From Fibrobacter sp. UBA4375 (GTDB taxonomy: Bacteria > Fibrobacterota > Fibrobacteria > Fibrobacterales > Fibrobacteraceae), in NCBI GenBank assembly GCA_002391195.1, contig DGRZ01000064.1:23712-63423 (forward strand): a stretch of 39,712 nucleotides of DNA, given 5' to 3'. The notes below the pieces were generated by a model, which saw nothing but the letters and a program-made list of their open reading frames with translations, was not told the origin of the DNA and ran no database searches. The translations under genes were made by a program, and so were the position numbers. This document shows positions 31,143 through 38,724 of this stretch, piece by piece. Positions within the stretch are counted from its first letter, which is position 1; each line of letters opens with the position of its first letter.

Positions 31143-31205
31143 AAAAAGATATTCCAAATTGGAATAATACGGGTCCCTGTGTTCCATGGATAATTTCGGG
31201 ACCCG
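31143..31205 (-). terminator. Double-hairpin terminator of the HExxH protein gene
   Basis: On the reverse strand CGGGTCCC/GGGACCCG (31205-31198 with 31177-31170, 20-nt loop) is followed by the palindrome TATTCCAA/TTGGAATA (31166-31150) and then TCTTTTTTT. Confidence 0.7.
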
Positions 31206-31217
31206 ATAGCAAAGTCT

Positions 31218-33752
31218 TTAGCGTGTAATGCTAATCGGCCTTGCCTCACGGTAACTGCCGGAGGAGACCTTTACGATGTACATGCCCGCAGGTAGCCCAG
31301 CCAAGTCAAAGGAATACGTGTGCACTCCAGCATTCAACCGGCCCGTGATTTCTTGCGCCACAAGGGCGCCATAACCCGTAAACAGGCTGATTTTCACGTT
31401 GTCCCTCTGGGGGAGCGAGTACTGCACCATAATCATCCCGTGCCGGTAAGAAACCCCCATGTTCCTCGCCGGGCCGTTCAAGCCATCCATAAGGACCGCC
31501 ATCCCGCTGGTGACGGCACTTGACGAACTTACATTTGCACCGCTCGACGAACTCGAAGCCGCTAGCCCGGCTGAAGACGAAGCAGTAGAACTGCTGGACT
31601 CTTCCACAACAATCTCGGCACCATCCTTGCCGTTAGTGAGCGTCACCGAAACCCTAAACAGCACCTGTTTCCCGTTATAGGAAAACCCCTGCGTAAAACT
31701 GTAGGTCTCGCCATTGTTCACGCGGTTGGGGTAATGCCCAATAGAAAGCGTTCCCTTGGAAACATCCGCCTCCGAAAACACATAGGCTTTTTCGCCCCAT
31801 GCCACCACAGAACCGTCCTTGCCAAACCAATGTCCAGGTTCCTTGGCCGTGGATTTCGTGACAACCGTGCCGTCGGATTCCTGGGCAAAGAAAGCAGCCT
31901 GGGAAATAGTCAAAGCGGAAAGCCCCAACTTTGCTGCCACCTCGGCCACGTCAAAGTTTACAGTGACGGGAGTGTAGTTGTCATCTATGGGGAGCGTCAC
32001 CTTCACGTTGTATGTATCGACTCTGCCGATAACGACGCTACTGGAACTTGCGGGCTGTGCAGAGCTGGAGGATTTCACGATGCTCGACGAAGACGTAATC
32101 TTGCTCGAAGAACTGCTCACTGCCGGTGTTCCCGAAGAACTGCTCAACATGAGAGTGGGGCTATCGCCAATTTCAGGCCAGTCATAATCCAACTTAAAGT
32201 CGTTGTAATACTTAGTGTACGCATCACCTGCACCGCTGATGCCACTTTCAAGTTTCAACTTGTAGTCATAGTGTTTTTTTCGTATTTCCGTATTGCCCGT
32301 ATATTGGAAGTCGGTATTCACAACCACGGCAAAGACCATCTGCGTCCCGCCTGTCGAAGAAGGAGTCTTGTCAAGCCGAAGCGTCGCCGTGCCTTCACCG
32401 GTAATAGGTTCGCTGTAAACGGGGGTACCATCGGTGGCGCGATAGCAAATCAAAAAATTCATATTGGTATTGTTGGAATTGCTGCCGTTCGGGAAAAAGC
32501 TCACACTCACCTGCTTGGCTCCGCTCTGCACCTTGAGCGGGATATAGTTCGCGCCCGACCAGCCCGGAGTAATGTCCTGGTTCGGGACAAGGTAATCGCC
32601 GTTCGCGGTCACGCTCTGGTACGGTGTCATTTTCCAGGTGTAACTGTAGTTCTTGTTGTCCCAATAATCCTGTTCCCAGTAGGTATTGCTACCAAAATTA
32701 TTATTCAGCAGGGACTTGATCTCGTTTGACCATTTCTTCATGTCCAGGAGTGCAAGCCTTGCGCGGAATTCCGTAATCAGGCGACGAACGCCCGCTTCGC
32801 CGAGTCCCTTGTCGAGGGCGTAGGTTTCGAGCAAGTACTTTGTTTTGCCGTAAGCATTCCCGTAAATCCAGCGAACAGATCCCGTACCCAGCCAAGTTCC
32901 CATGAAGGTGGGGAAAATGTTGCTGTACTGCGAACCTCCCAAGAGGTACCTCTGATTCTTGCCCGTAACACCGCCATTATCGGCACTTCCGCCGGGTCCA
33001 CCAAACGTGCCATCGATCAACCATCCCGAATAAGTTTCAATCGGCATAAAGGGGGCAATGACCGTCGCCGCATTCAGGAATCCCATGCCACTGTAAACAC
33101 CATCGCGACGACTGAACATATCCTGCTGAATCCAGGTGTTACCCGCTTCCTGAAACCAGTGGGCATCCTTTGCACCGGGGTAACCGTTCGTCATCGAGTG
33201 GATACCTTCGTGAATCATCGCATCCATCTGGGCCACACGATCGTGGTAAGGGCAACTCGTATTGAAACTGTATAGCGGGTAGAACGAGGCCGCCACGGCC
33301 GTGTAGCCCGCCACCCACGTCTGCCAACCGCCCGTAGTGTCTTCCTTCGCACCACCGGCACACGTACCCGAGCCGTAGTAATAAACGGCGCTGTACTGGC
33401 CGTCCTGCGCCTGGGCATCCGGCGCCCATCCCATCTCATTGTACAGGTACTCGAAATCGGTATCGTACTTCTTGAGGATCGAATCAATCGTCACGTCGGT
33501 AATGCGGCTGTCGCGATCCTTGCCCCAGTAGAAGGCCCACCACTTGCCGGCCTTCTTGCCGGTCACACCCGAACAATTGTTGTTGAACTTGGTCGGTGGC
33601 TGAATGTCGCCCAGATTCGATTTCGTGTCGTAATCCAAGTCGCTGCGATAGCCGGGCCATGTGTAGGCATCGCCATTGGCGGCAAATACATCCGCTCCCA
33701 TTCCGGCGACAAGTGCCGCCAGCATAATCCATCCTGTCATTTTTTTCTGCAT
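31218..33752 (-). CDS. Large secreted HExxH protein with Ser-rich linkers, DUF4859-like domain and C-terminal sorting-like tail
   Basis: An 844-residue secreted protein. Signal peptide 1-25 (MLAALVAGMGADVFA). An N-terminal domain of about 500 residues has HEGIH (181-185) and, 17 residues on, HWFQEAGNTW (Glu202), which fits a zinc metallopeptidase fold of HExxH...E type. Two poly-serine linkers (about 537-573 and 718-745) flank a DUF4859-like domain (YNVKVTLPIDDNYTP...). The tail (750-844) ends LPAGMYIVKVSSGSYREARPISITR-like, a surface-sorting or basic terminal domain. ATG 33752 is chosen for its SD (AGGAG); 33782 is an alternative. A surface enzyme for plant-wall or host-protein breakdown is plausible but unproven. 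Confidence 0.75.
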   Translation of the reverse strand: MQKKMTGWIMLAALVAGMGADVFAANGDAYTWPGYRSDLDYDTKSNLGDIQPPTKFNNNCSGVTGKKAGKWWAFYWGKDRDSRITDVTIDSILKKYDTDFEYLYNEMGWAPDAQAQDGQYSAVYYYGSGTCAGGAKEDTTGGWQTWVAGYTAVAASFYPLYSFNTSCPYHDRVAQMDAMIHEGIHSMTNGYPGAKDAHWFQEAGNTWIQQDMFSRRDGVYSGMGFLNAATVIAPFMPIETYSGWLIDGTFGGPGGSADNGGVTGKNQRYLLGGSQYSNIFPTFMGTWLGTGSVRWIYGNAYGKTKYLLETYALDKGLGEAGVRRLITEFRARLALLDMKKWSNEIKSLLNNNFGSNTYWEQDYWDNKNYSYTWKMTPYQSVTANGDYLVPNQDITPGWSGANYIPLKVQSGAKQVSVSFFPNGSNSNNTNMNFLICYRATDGTPVYSEPITGEGTATLRLDKTPSSTGGTQMVFAVVVNTDFQYTGNTEIRKKHYDYKLKLESGISGAGDAYTKYYNDFKLDYDWPEIGDSPTLMLSSSSGTPAVSSSSSKITSSSSIVKSSSSAQPASSSSVVIGRVDTYNVKVTLPIDDNYTPVTVNFDVAEVAAKLGLSALTISQAAFFAQESDGTVVTKSTAKEPGHWFGKDGSVVAWGEKAYVFSEADVSKGTLSIGHYPNRVNNGETYSFTQGFSYNGKQVLFRVSVTLTNGKDGAEIVVEESSSSTASSSAGLAASSSSSGANVSSSSAVTSGMAVLMDGLNGPARNMGVSYRHGMIMVQYSLPQRDNVKISLFTGYGALVAQEITGRLNAGVHTYSFDLAGLPAGMYIVKVSSGSYREARPISITR

Positions 33753-33934
33753 AAATAACACTCCTGACATTGTCCTGCGCAATAAATAGAATCCCTTTGC
33801 CCCAAATCCCAGTTTTTTGACATCTGTAAAAAAAGATTCCGTGTTAAAAGCGTGTAAAAGCCCTAATTTTGCCTTTATTTGTGTAATTTTTGTTACAAAA
33901 CTATACTAAAAATATACAATATTTGTGGAAATTC

Positions 33935-33963
33935 TTGATTTATGTGTAAAAATTATATACATT
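33935..33963 (+). promoter_or_regulatory. Promoter of TIGR02147 copy 2, leaderless type
   Basis: TTGATT (33935-33940), 17-nt spacer, TACATT (33958-33963), then 7 nt to the GTG at 33971. The best complete example of the leaderless layout in the window. The rest of the 33753-33970 gap is A/T-rich with no gene. Confidence 0.6.
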
Positions 33964-33970
33964 TTAGGAC

Positions 33971-34816
33971 GTGAGTATCGCACTGGAACATCTATTCGAC
34001 TACGACGATTTCCGCAAGTTCATGCAGGATTATTTCGAAGAGCAGAAGAAAATGCGCTCCGTATTTTCCCACCGTTTCTTTGCGGCAAAAGCCGGATTCA
34101 GCAGTTCCTCTTACTGCCTGAATGTAATTCGCGGGCGATTCAACCTTACGCACAAGTCCATCGAGAAAATTTCGAAGGCCATGGACTTCGAGCCCCTGCA
34201 AAAAGAATACTTCGAGGCGCTGGTGCAATACAACCAGGCAGAGCAGGTGGACATCCGGGAGCAGGCATGGAAACAGATTCTGCAAATTCGCAAGCAAATC
34301 GAGTTTACCCATGTCACCACCCGCGAGCAGGCTTACTTTAGCAAGTGGTACTACCCTATCATACGCGAACTCGCCGTAGACCTGGACTGGCACGAAGACT
34401 ACCGCATGCTGGCACGGTCGCTCACGCCGCAAATAACGACAGAAGAAGCCCGCAAGGCGGTGAAAAACTTGCTGGAATGGGGACTCCTGAAAAAAGAGGG
34501 CGAACGCTACGAGCTGACTTCGCAAATGCTGGACGCCGCAGAAATCCCACCCATTGCACTCCGGCAAATCCGACACGAGTACATACAGCACGCCATAGGT
34601 GCAGTGGAATCCATGCCCAAGGACGAACGCTTTGCTACATTCACGACCCTTGCCATGAGCAAAAGTTCCTATGACTACGCCGTAGAAATTCTCGAGGATG
34701 CCCGCAAAAAAATTATAGCCCGCGCGTCCAACGACACCAACGTGGAGCGTATTTACGAAATGATGCTCGTGGCGTTCCCGATGAGCAAGATGCTCACGAA
34801 GGAGGACGAAGGATGA
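33971..34816 (+). CDS. TIGR02147 (DUF4423) family protein, copy 2
   Basis: A 281-residue paralogue of the protein at 24492-25340. Shared blocks: DYDDFRKFMQDYFEEQKK, FSHRFFAAKAGFSSSSYCLNVIRG, FNLTHKSIEKISKAM, YFEALVQYNQA, YYPIIRELAV, KNLLEWGLLKKEGERYELT and FTTLAMSKSSYDYAVEILEDARKKI. Helix-turn-helix-like N-terminus plus DUF4423; probably a transcription regulator, target unknown. The GTG start is forced because a stop codon lies two codons upstream. It overlaps the following lipoprotein gene by 4 nt (ATGA). Confidence 0.85.
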   Translation: MSIALEHLFDYDDFRKFMQDYFEEQKKMRSVFSHRFFAAKAGFSSSSYCLNVIRGRFNLTHKSIEKISKAMDFEPLQKEYFEALVQYNQAEQVDIREQAWKQILQIRKQIEFTHVTTREQAYFSKWYYPIIRELAVDLDWHEDYRMLARSLTPQITTEEARKAVKNLLEWGLLKKEGERYELTSQMLDAAEIPPIALRQIRHEYIQHAIGAVESMPKDERFATFTTLAMSKSSYDYAVEILEDARKKIIARASNDTNVERIYEMMLVAFPMSKMLTKEDEG

Positions 34817-36174
34817 ATCGTTTGATAGTTTGGCTTAGACAACCTTGCCATGGGTGGATGGCCGCCTTTGCCACCACCCTTGCCCTCCTCGCTTGTTCAA
34901 ACAGCAACGATGTGGCTGGCGGCGTTACCGATATCGGAAATTCTGTTGCACAGGAACCAGACTCGGTAGTATTCTGCGGAACCGTAGTCAACATGCAGGG
35001 CAAAAAAATGCCCGCCGCACGACTTGCGCTGTATTGGGACAACGGCATTGAAATTGTCGATTCCCTGGAAACCTTTGCCGATTCCAACGCCCAGTTTGAA
35101 TTCAAGATGTCCGCCGACGATGAACGTATCGGCAAGCAGGCCACACCAGAACTCTACCTGTACGCCGAATCGGGTGCACTTTCGGGACTTTCTCTCCCGC
35201 CAACTCAAAAGACAGAAGAAATCCGCATCGGCACGAACAAGGCTGTCCGGGGAAGCATTTCTGGTGCAACGTCTGGATTGGTCCGTATCGGCGGAACACG
35301 CCTCATGGCCGAAGTGCAGGCAGACGGATCCTTCCGTTTCGATTCGATTCCACCCGGCATACAAGAAACGTTAATTTATTCAGAAAGTGTCTCGGTGACG
35401 GGTTACATCCCGTTCTCGATACAGGACGCCGGCGACACGCTGGTACTTCCGCAACTGGAGAACTACGGAGGACACCTTTGGAATCCAGACCTTGACCTAC
35501 TCGGGGAAACCTACGGATTCACATCTTCCCACGCCAACGATGTAAGCGAGGCCAATACCGGATGGACCACGATAGACATCGAAATGAATGGCGACGAATA
35601 TGTGTTTGACCACAACGGAAAAATTGCAAACAGTGTAAATTATGTAGAGGGCGTAAGTGGCAATGGCGTACTGCTTGAACCGGGCCAGTATATAGACCTG
35701 GACACCCTCAACCCCACTGGCGGAGATTTTACCCTTTCGCTGTGGACAAAATGGAACGGTCCAAACGGAGAGCACCAGGCCCTGTTCTGCCAGCGCGCCT
35801 ACTGGAGCGATTCCACGTCGCGGTTCCAGTGGCATTTTGAGTCGAACACCGGTTCATTCACCGTAATGAAAAGCATGCCCAACTATCCCGAAGCCATTTT
35901 CTTCGGCGATTCAAGCAGTGTCCCTGTGGGAGAATGGGCGTTCCTCGTACTCGTTTCGAAAGACCACATGGTGAGCATGTTCGTAAACGGCAATCCCATA
36001 GGCAATGCACAGGAATTTGTTCCGAATGACCTGAACCGGAGCGTTCCATTCCGCGTGGGCGGCAACGAAATCAGGACCGAGACCTGGAATGGCGTAATCG
36101 ACGGCGTAAGTATTGAAACCCGCGCCCGCAGCCCCGAGTGGATAAGGGCAAAATACGAAAAAAGCAAGCCCTAG
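34813..36174 (+). CDS. Lipoprotein with carboxypeptidase-regulatory-like and LamG domains, coupled to TIGR02147 protein
   Basis: A 453-residue lipoprotein: lipobox LALLAC (Cys28), then SNSNDVAGGVTDIGNSV. Next come two beta-sandwich modules of the carboxypeptidase-regulatory type (about 45-110, CGTVVNMQGKKMPAARLALYW; and 130-195, VRGSISGATSGLVRIGGTRLMAEVQADGSFRFDSIPPG). The C-terminal part (about 260-445) is a LamG/concanavalin-like domain (GNGVLLEPGQYIDLD, FTLSLWTKWNG, WNGVIDGVSIETRARSPEWI). LamG domains bind sugars or proteins; a surface adhesion or sensing role is likely. It shares the module order (TIGR02147 then lipoprotein) and the VAG...IGN motif with 23221-24492. Confidence 0.8.
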   Translation: MNRLIVWLRQPCHGWMAAFATTLALLACSNSNDVAGGVTDIGNSVAQEPDSVVFCGTVVNMQGKKMPAARLALYWDNGIEIVDSLETFADSNAQFEFKMSADDERIGKQATPELYLYAESGALSGLSLPPTQKTEEIRIGTNKAVRGSISGATSGLVRIGGTRLMAEVQADGSFRFDSIPPGIQETLIYSESVSVTGYIPFSIQDAGDTLVLPQLENYGGHLWNPDLDLLGETYGFTSSHANDVSEANTGWTTIDIEMNGDEYVFDHNGKIANSVNYVEGVSGNGVLLEPGQYIDLDTLNPTGGDFTLSLWTKWNGPNGEHQALFCQRAYWSDSTSRFQWHFESNTGSFTVMKSMPNYPEAIFFGDSSSVPVGEWAFLVLVSKDHMVSMFVNGNPIGNAQEFVPNDLNRSVPFRVGGNEIRTETWNGVIDGVSIETRARSPEWIRAKYEKSKP

Positions 36175-36199
36175 AAAGAACGCTCTGAACTAAAGAATC

Positions 36200-36303
36200 G
36201 CGCCAAAGGCGCCTGATAAATCGCCTAGCTTTGCTAGGCAGTCTCATTGCTCAAAGGAAACCGAAGGTTTCCGCGCTCATGGCTCACAGCCTGGCCGAAG
36301 GCC
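36200..36303. repeat. Array of perfect 3-nt-loop hairpins with a repeated linker
   Basis: Four perfect hairpins follow each other: GCGCCaaaGGCGC (36200-36212), GCCTAGCtttGCTAGGC (36223-36239), GGAAACCgaaGGTTTCC (36256-36272) and GGCCgaaGGCC (36293-36303). The linkers after the second and third are nearly identical: CTCATTGCTCA (36243-36253) and CTCATGGCTCA (36276-36286). There is no T tract and no gene. This fills most of the 36175-36305 gap after the lipoprotein gene. Confidence 0.75.
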
Positions 36304-36305
36304 GA

Positions 36306-36443
36306 GAGGTAACCCATGTTTCGTGAAGTAAAGAAAGAAGAAACGTTGCGCAAGCGCCAACTTCTTCGCCTCGGCCATGCCTAAACAAGTTTAGTCGCGG
36401 CTCTCGGCTTGAGAAGTTGTCCCACAGACCGAAGAGCGCGTGC
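36306..36443 (+). pseudogene. ileS: Broken 5' fragment of ileS with RBS, interrupted by a hairpin insertion
   Basis: The 36 bases 36306-36341 (GAGGT ribosome binding site, ATG at 36316 and first codons, MFREVKKEE) are identical to 39122-39157 at the start of intact ileS. The match breaks near 36345 and resumes at about 36421-36443, where 20 of 23 bases equal ileS 39164-39186 (encoding P-Q-x-E-E-R-V). About 73 extra bases lie between. The frame from ATG 36316 stops after 22 codons. The mismatches suggest an older or diverged ileS allele rather than a fresh copy. After 36443 the similarity ends. Confidence 0.8.
36345..36418. repeat. About 73-nt hairpin insertion inside the ileS fragment
   Basis: The inserted piece has outer arms CAACTTCT (36358-36365) and AGAAGTTG (36412-36419) and an inner hairpin CTAAACaaGTTTAG (36381-36394). 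GTTG occurs at both edges, a possible 4-nt target duplication. GCTCTCGGCTTGA (36400-36412) resembles the linker CTCATGGCTCA of the neighbouring hairpin array. Confidence 0.6.
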
Positions 36444-36522
36444 GAATATCTTCGGCATTAGTGTTTTTTTGGGGGGCGTTTTGAAATAATTATTATATTA
36501 TTGAAAAAAATGGTATAGTCTT

Positions 36523-38190
36523 ATGTGGTTACTGAAACAAATTTTAATTTGGTTGTTGTTCATCTCTGGATTTGTTTTTGCAGAATGGGATGGTTCCACT
36601 AAGGAGGCTTCCGTTAAGGATGTTGATGGAGTAAAGTATTATGTAATCACATCTCCAGAAGAACTTGCTTGGTTTGCAGAAAAGGTTGCAGACGGCGATT
36701 CATCCATAAATGCTCTTTTAGAAAAAGACATTATTTTAGGAAGCGATTCGCTTTCGGTTTCATCGAAAAACTGGATACCCATTGGCTCCCCATTGCCTTC
36801 TTACAAGGAGGGCGGACTGAGATCATATGAGGGAATTTTTGATGGTCAAGGTCATAGTGTTTATGGATTGAAAATCAATACGATTTTTGCAGGGTTCTTC
36901 AAGGTTGTTGGCGTTCAGGGCGTGGTTAAAAATCTGAACCTTGTGAATGTTGATATAAATGTCACTGGGTATAGTGGCTGCATTGTCGGTGAATGTGAAA
37001 AGATAACTATCGGTACTATAGCCGCGCGTAATCATGGTGTTATTGACAATTGTACGACATCCGGGAAAATCACATCTAGGGGAAAGGTTTTTGCGGAAAA
37101 CATTGGAGGACTTGTCGGGACAAATTTCAGTAAGGGAGTAATCTCAAATTCGGTAAATAATGTGAATCTTGATATGGGGCTTGAGGCTTATATTGGAGGA
37201 ATTACCGGCTATAATTATGGCAAAATTCTGAATGTTGTGAATAATGGATCTGTTACAAACAAGGGCGAATTTGCTTCGACCTCTTATGTTTATGTTGGTG
37301 GAATTTCTGGTGGCGTAGAAGGTCTTCTTGAAGGAGTTGTCAATACAGGTAATATTACTGTTGATGTGGCTACAGATAGAGATACAGGAGGCATGCGTCA
37401 TATATCAGCCTATGTGGGTGGTGTGAGTGGTTTCTCTATGGGATCTTTAAAAAAGTGCGGCAATTATGGAACCGTTCAAGTTAATGTTCATCGGGAGAAT
37501 GCTTCTAGTAGTAGTACAGGGGTTCCTTCGGCTATAGTGGGGGGAATTGCCGGCTCTTCTCGTTCTTCAGTGACAGATGCTTTTAATTTAGGAAACATTA
37601 TATCCAGGGCCGAAGGAAAAAGCAGCTTTGCTGGGGGTGTTTTTGGCTTCTCTTTGGCAGACTCTGTCTGTATTCGGAATGTATATGTTTCCCCTTATTC
37701 AATTTCGGCAGAGAAGAATGTTGCAATAATAGCGGCCAGCGTTACATCGTCTGTATTTGAAGTGAATGAATCCTATGCTAATGTTGAAACTTTGAAAGAT
37801 CTTGAATATGCCGTTATAAGAAATGATTCTGCTAGAGTTTTGATAAATGTACTCGATTTACAGTTTGCGGAATTTTCAAGTGCCGATTTTGTGAAAAATT
37901 TGAACACGTTCAATGACTCTGTTGAAGATAGGGGTGTTTGGGAGCTTTGTGGAACTTTCCCTGGTTTTACGGGTTTTTGTGAATACTCCAAAATGCCAAC
38001 GCCAATTGACACTGCCAAAATTGACACTTCTACAACGATAGTTCGTTCTAAGTTTGCTCATGATATGGTCAGGAGTGGCTCGCGACAAGTCATTTACGAC
38101 GCTCTTGGCCATCATGTAAAAACAGTGAAGACTCCGGGAACATATTTTATAAGGATGAACGGGGTCTCGCAAAAAGTAATTGCCAGGTAG
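36523..38190 (+). CDS. Secreted GLUG-repeat beta-helix-like protein
   Basis: A 555-residue secreted protein with a signal peptide (MWLLKQILIWLLFISGFVFA). The N-terminal region YYVITSPEELAWFAEKVADG...IFDGQGHSVYGLKI is a common start for Fibrobacter/Bacteroidetes surface proteins. GLUG-type repeats follow (IGGLVGTNFSKGVISNSVNN, IGGITGYNYGKILNVVNNG, VGGISGGVEGLLEGVVNTG and others), predicted to form a parallel beta-helix. The C-terminus ends GTYFIRMNGVSQKVIAR, a sorting-like tail. Base composition is clearly more AT-rich than the flanking genes and codon use differs, suggesting acquisition. The ligand is unknown. Confidence 0.75.
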   Translation: MWLLKQILIWLLFISGFVFAEWDGSTKEASVKDVDGVKYYVITSPEELAWFAEKVADGDSSINALLEKDIILGSDSLSVSSKNWIPIGSPLPSYKEGGLRSYEGIFDGQGHSVYGLKINTIFAGFFKVVGVQGVVKNLNLVNVDINVTGYSGCIVGECEKITIGTIAARNHGVIDNCTTSGKITSRGKVFAENIGGLVGTNFSKGVISNSVNNVNLDMGLEAYIGGITGYNYGKILNVVNNGSVTNKGEFASTSYVYVGGISGGVEGLLEGVVNTGNITVDVATDRDTGGMRHISAYVGGVSGFSMGSLKKCGNYGTVQVNVHRENASSSSTGVPSAIVGGIAGSSRSSVTDAFNLGNIISRAEGKSSFAGGVFGFSLADSVCIRNVYVSPYSISAEKNVAIIAASVTSSVFEVNESYANVETLKDLEYAVIRNDSARVLINVLDLQFAEFSSADFVKNLNTFNDSVEDRGVWELCGTFPGFTGFCEYSKMPTPIDTAKIDTSTTIVRSKFAHDMVRSGSRQVIYDALGHHVKTVKTPGTYFIRMNGVSQKVIAR

Positions 38191-38316
38191 AATGAAATAG
38201 GCTAATTACTTTTCACCCAAATAGTGCCGGCTCGTTTTCGATCAAATCTTCGGCAAGGTATTTTGCACTTAGATTTTCGATTCTCAATTCACGCTTGGAC
38301 GTGACGGGATGATTTC

Positions 38317-38724
38317 CTAAACCGACAAAACGCAAGACTCGTTGTAATAGGGAATCAGGGAGTCGTGTGTCATAAGTTTCATTCCCTCGACCTTTGCCTG
38401 ACAAATTAAAATCCGGTCAAACGGGTCTTTATGTCGTTGGGGAGCGTCTTCGGAATAAACGAGAGATTTCAGTTCGATGCAGTGATTTGGCTTTACTGGC
38501 AGGCTTTGCAAACCAGCCTTTACGCTTAGGTCGTTAAGCTCGTCACCAGAGAAATTGATGTCTTCTGCATGCTTCAAAAATTTCATCTGGGTTTCCCAAA
38601 TGTTTACGGAACTGTAAAAAATTTCGTTGTCGGGGTCTAGCAGAATATCCCAAGCCTTTTGCGATAATGCTTCGTCGCGGGTATGAAACCAAACGAGAAT
38701 GTGCGTGTCCAGAAGAATTCTCAT
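38317..38724 (-). CDS. PIN-domain toxin (VapC-like)
   Basis: A 135-residue PIN-domain protein. Acidic site residues: Asp6 (LLDTH), Glu44 (SSVNIWE), Asp100 and Asp103 (HKDPFDR), and Asp121 (MTHD). PIN toxins are Mg-dependent ribonucleases, often cutting tRNA. It belongs to the subfamily with LDTH at the N-terminus, typically paired with small antitoxins. It overlaps the antitoxin gene by 4 nt (ATGA). The gene is AT-rich and lies in the segment between the two ileS starts. The 38191-38316 stretch downstream has only a weak open frame. Confidence 0.88.
   Translation of the reverse strand: MRILLDTHILVWFHTRDEALSQKAWDILLDPDNEIFYSSVNIWETQMKFLKHAEDINFSGDELNDLSVKAGLQSLPVKPNHCIELKSLVYSEDAPQRHKDPFDRILICQAKVEGMKLMTHDSLIPYYNESCVLSV

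Noticed and set aside
31734..32729. Forward open frame of 331 codons opposite the HExxH protein
   Set aside because: Antisense of a gene with signal peptide, linkers and domains; composition is implausible for a protein.
36200..36303. CRISPR array
   Set aside because: The repeated part is only 11 nt, the intervening sequences are palindromes rather than random spacers, and no cas genes are nearby.
36431..36470. Intrinsic terminator CCGAAG...CTTCGG before a T run
   Set aside because: The 6-bp stem has a 15-nt loop and the T run starts about 10 nt after it. The sequence is better explained as part of the ileS fragment.
38213..38404. Reverse 63-codon frame ending RELRIENLSAKYLAEDLIENEPALFG
   Set aside because: The C-terminal part looks protein-like and may be the remnant of a gene lost when the toxin-antitoxin pair arrived, but the upstream half overlaps the PIN toxin gene and no RBS is present. 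Too weak to call.
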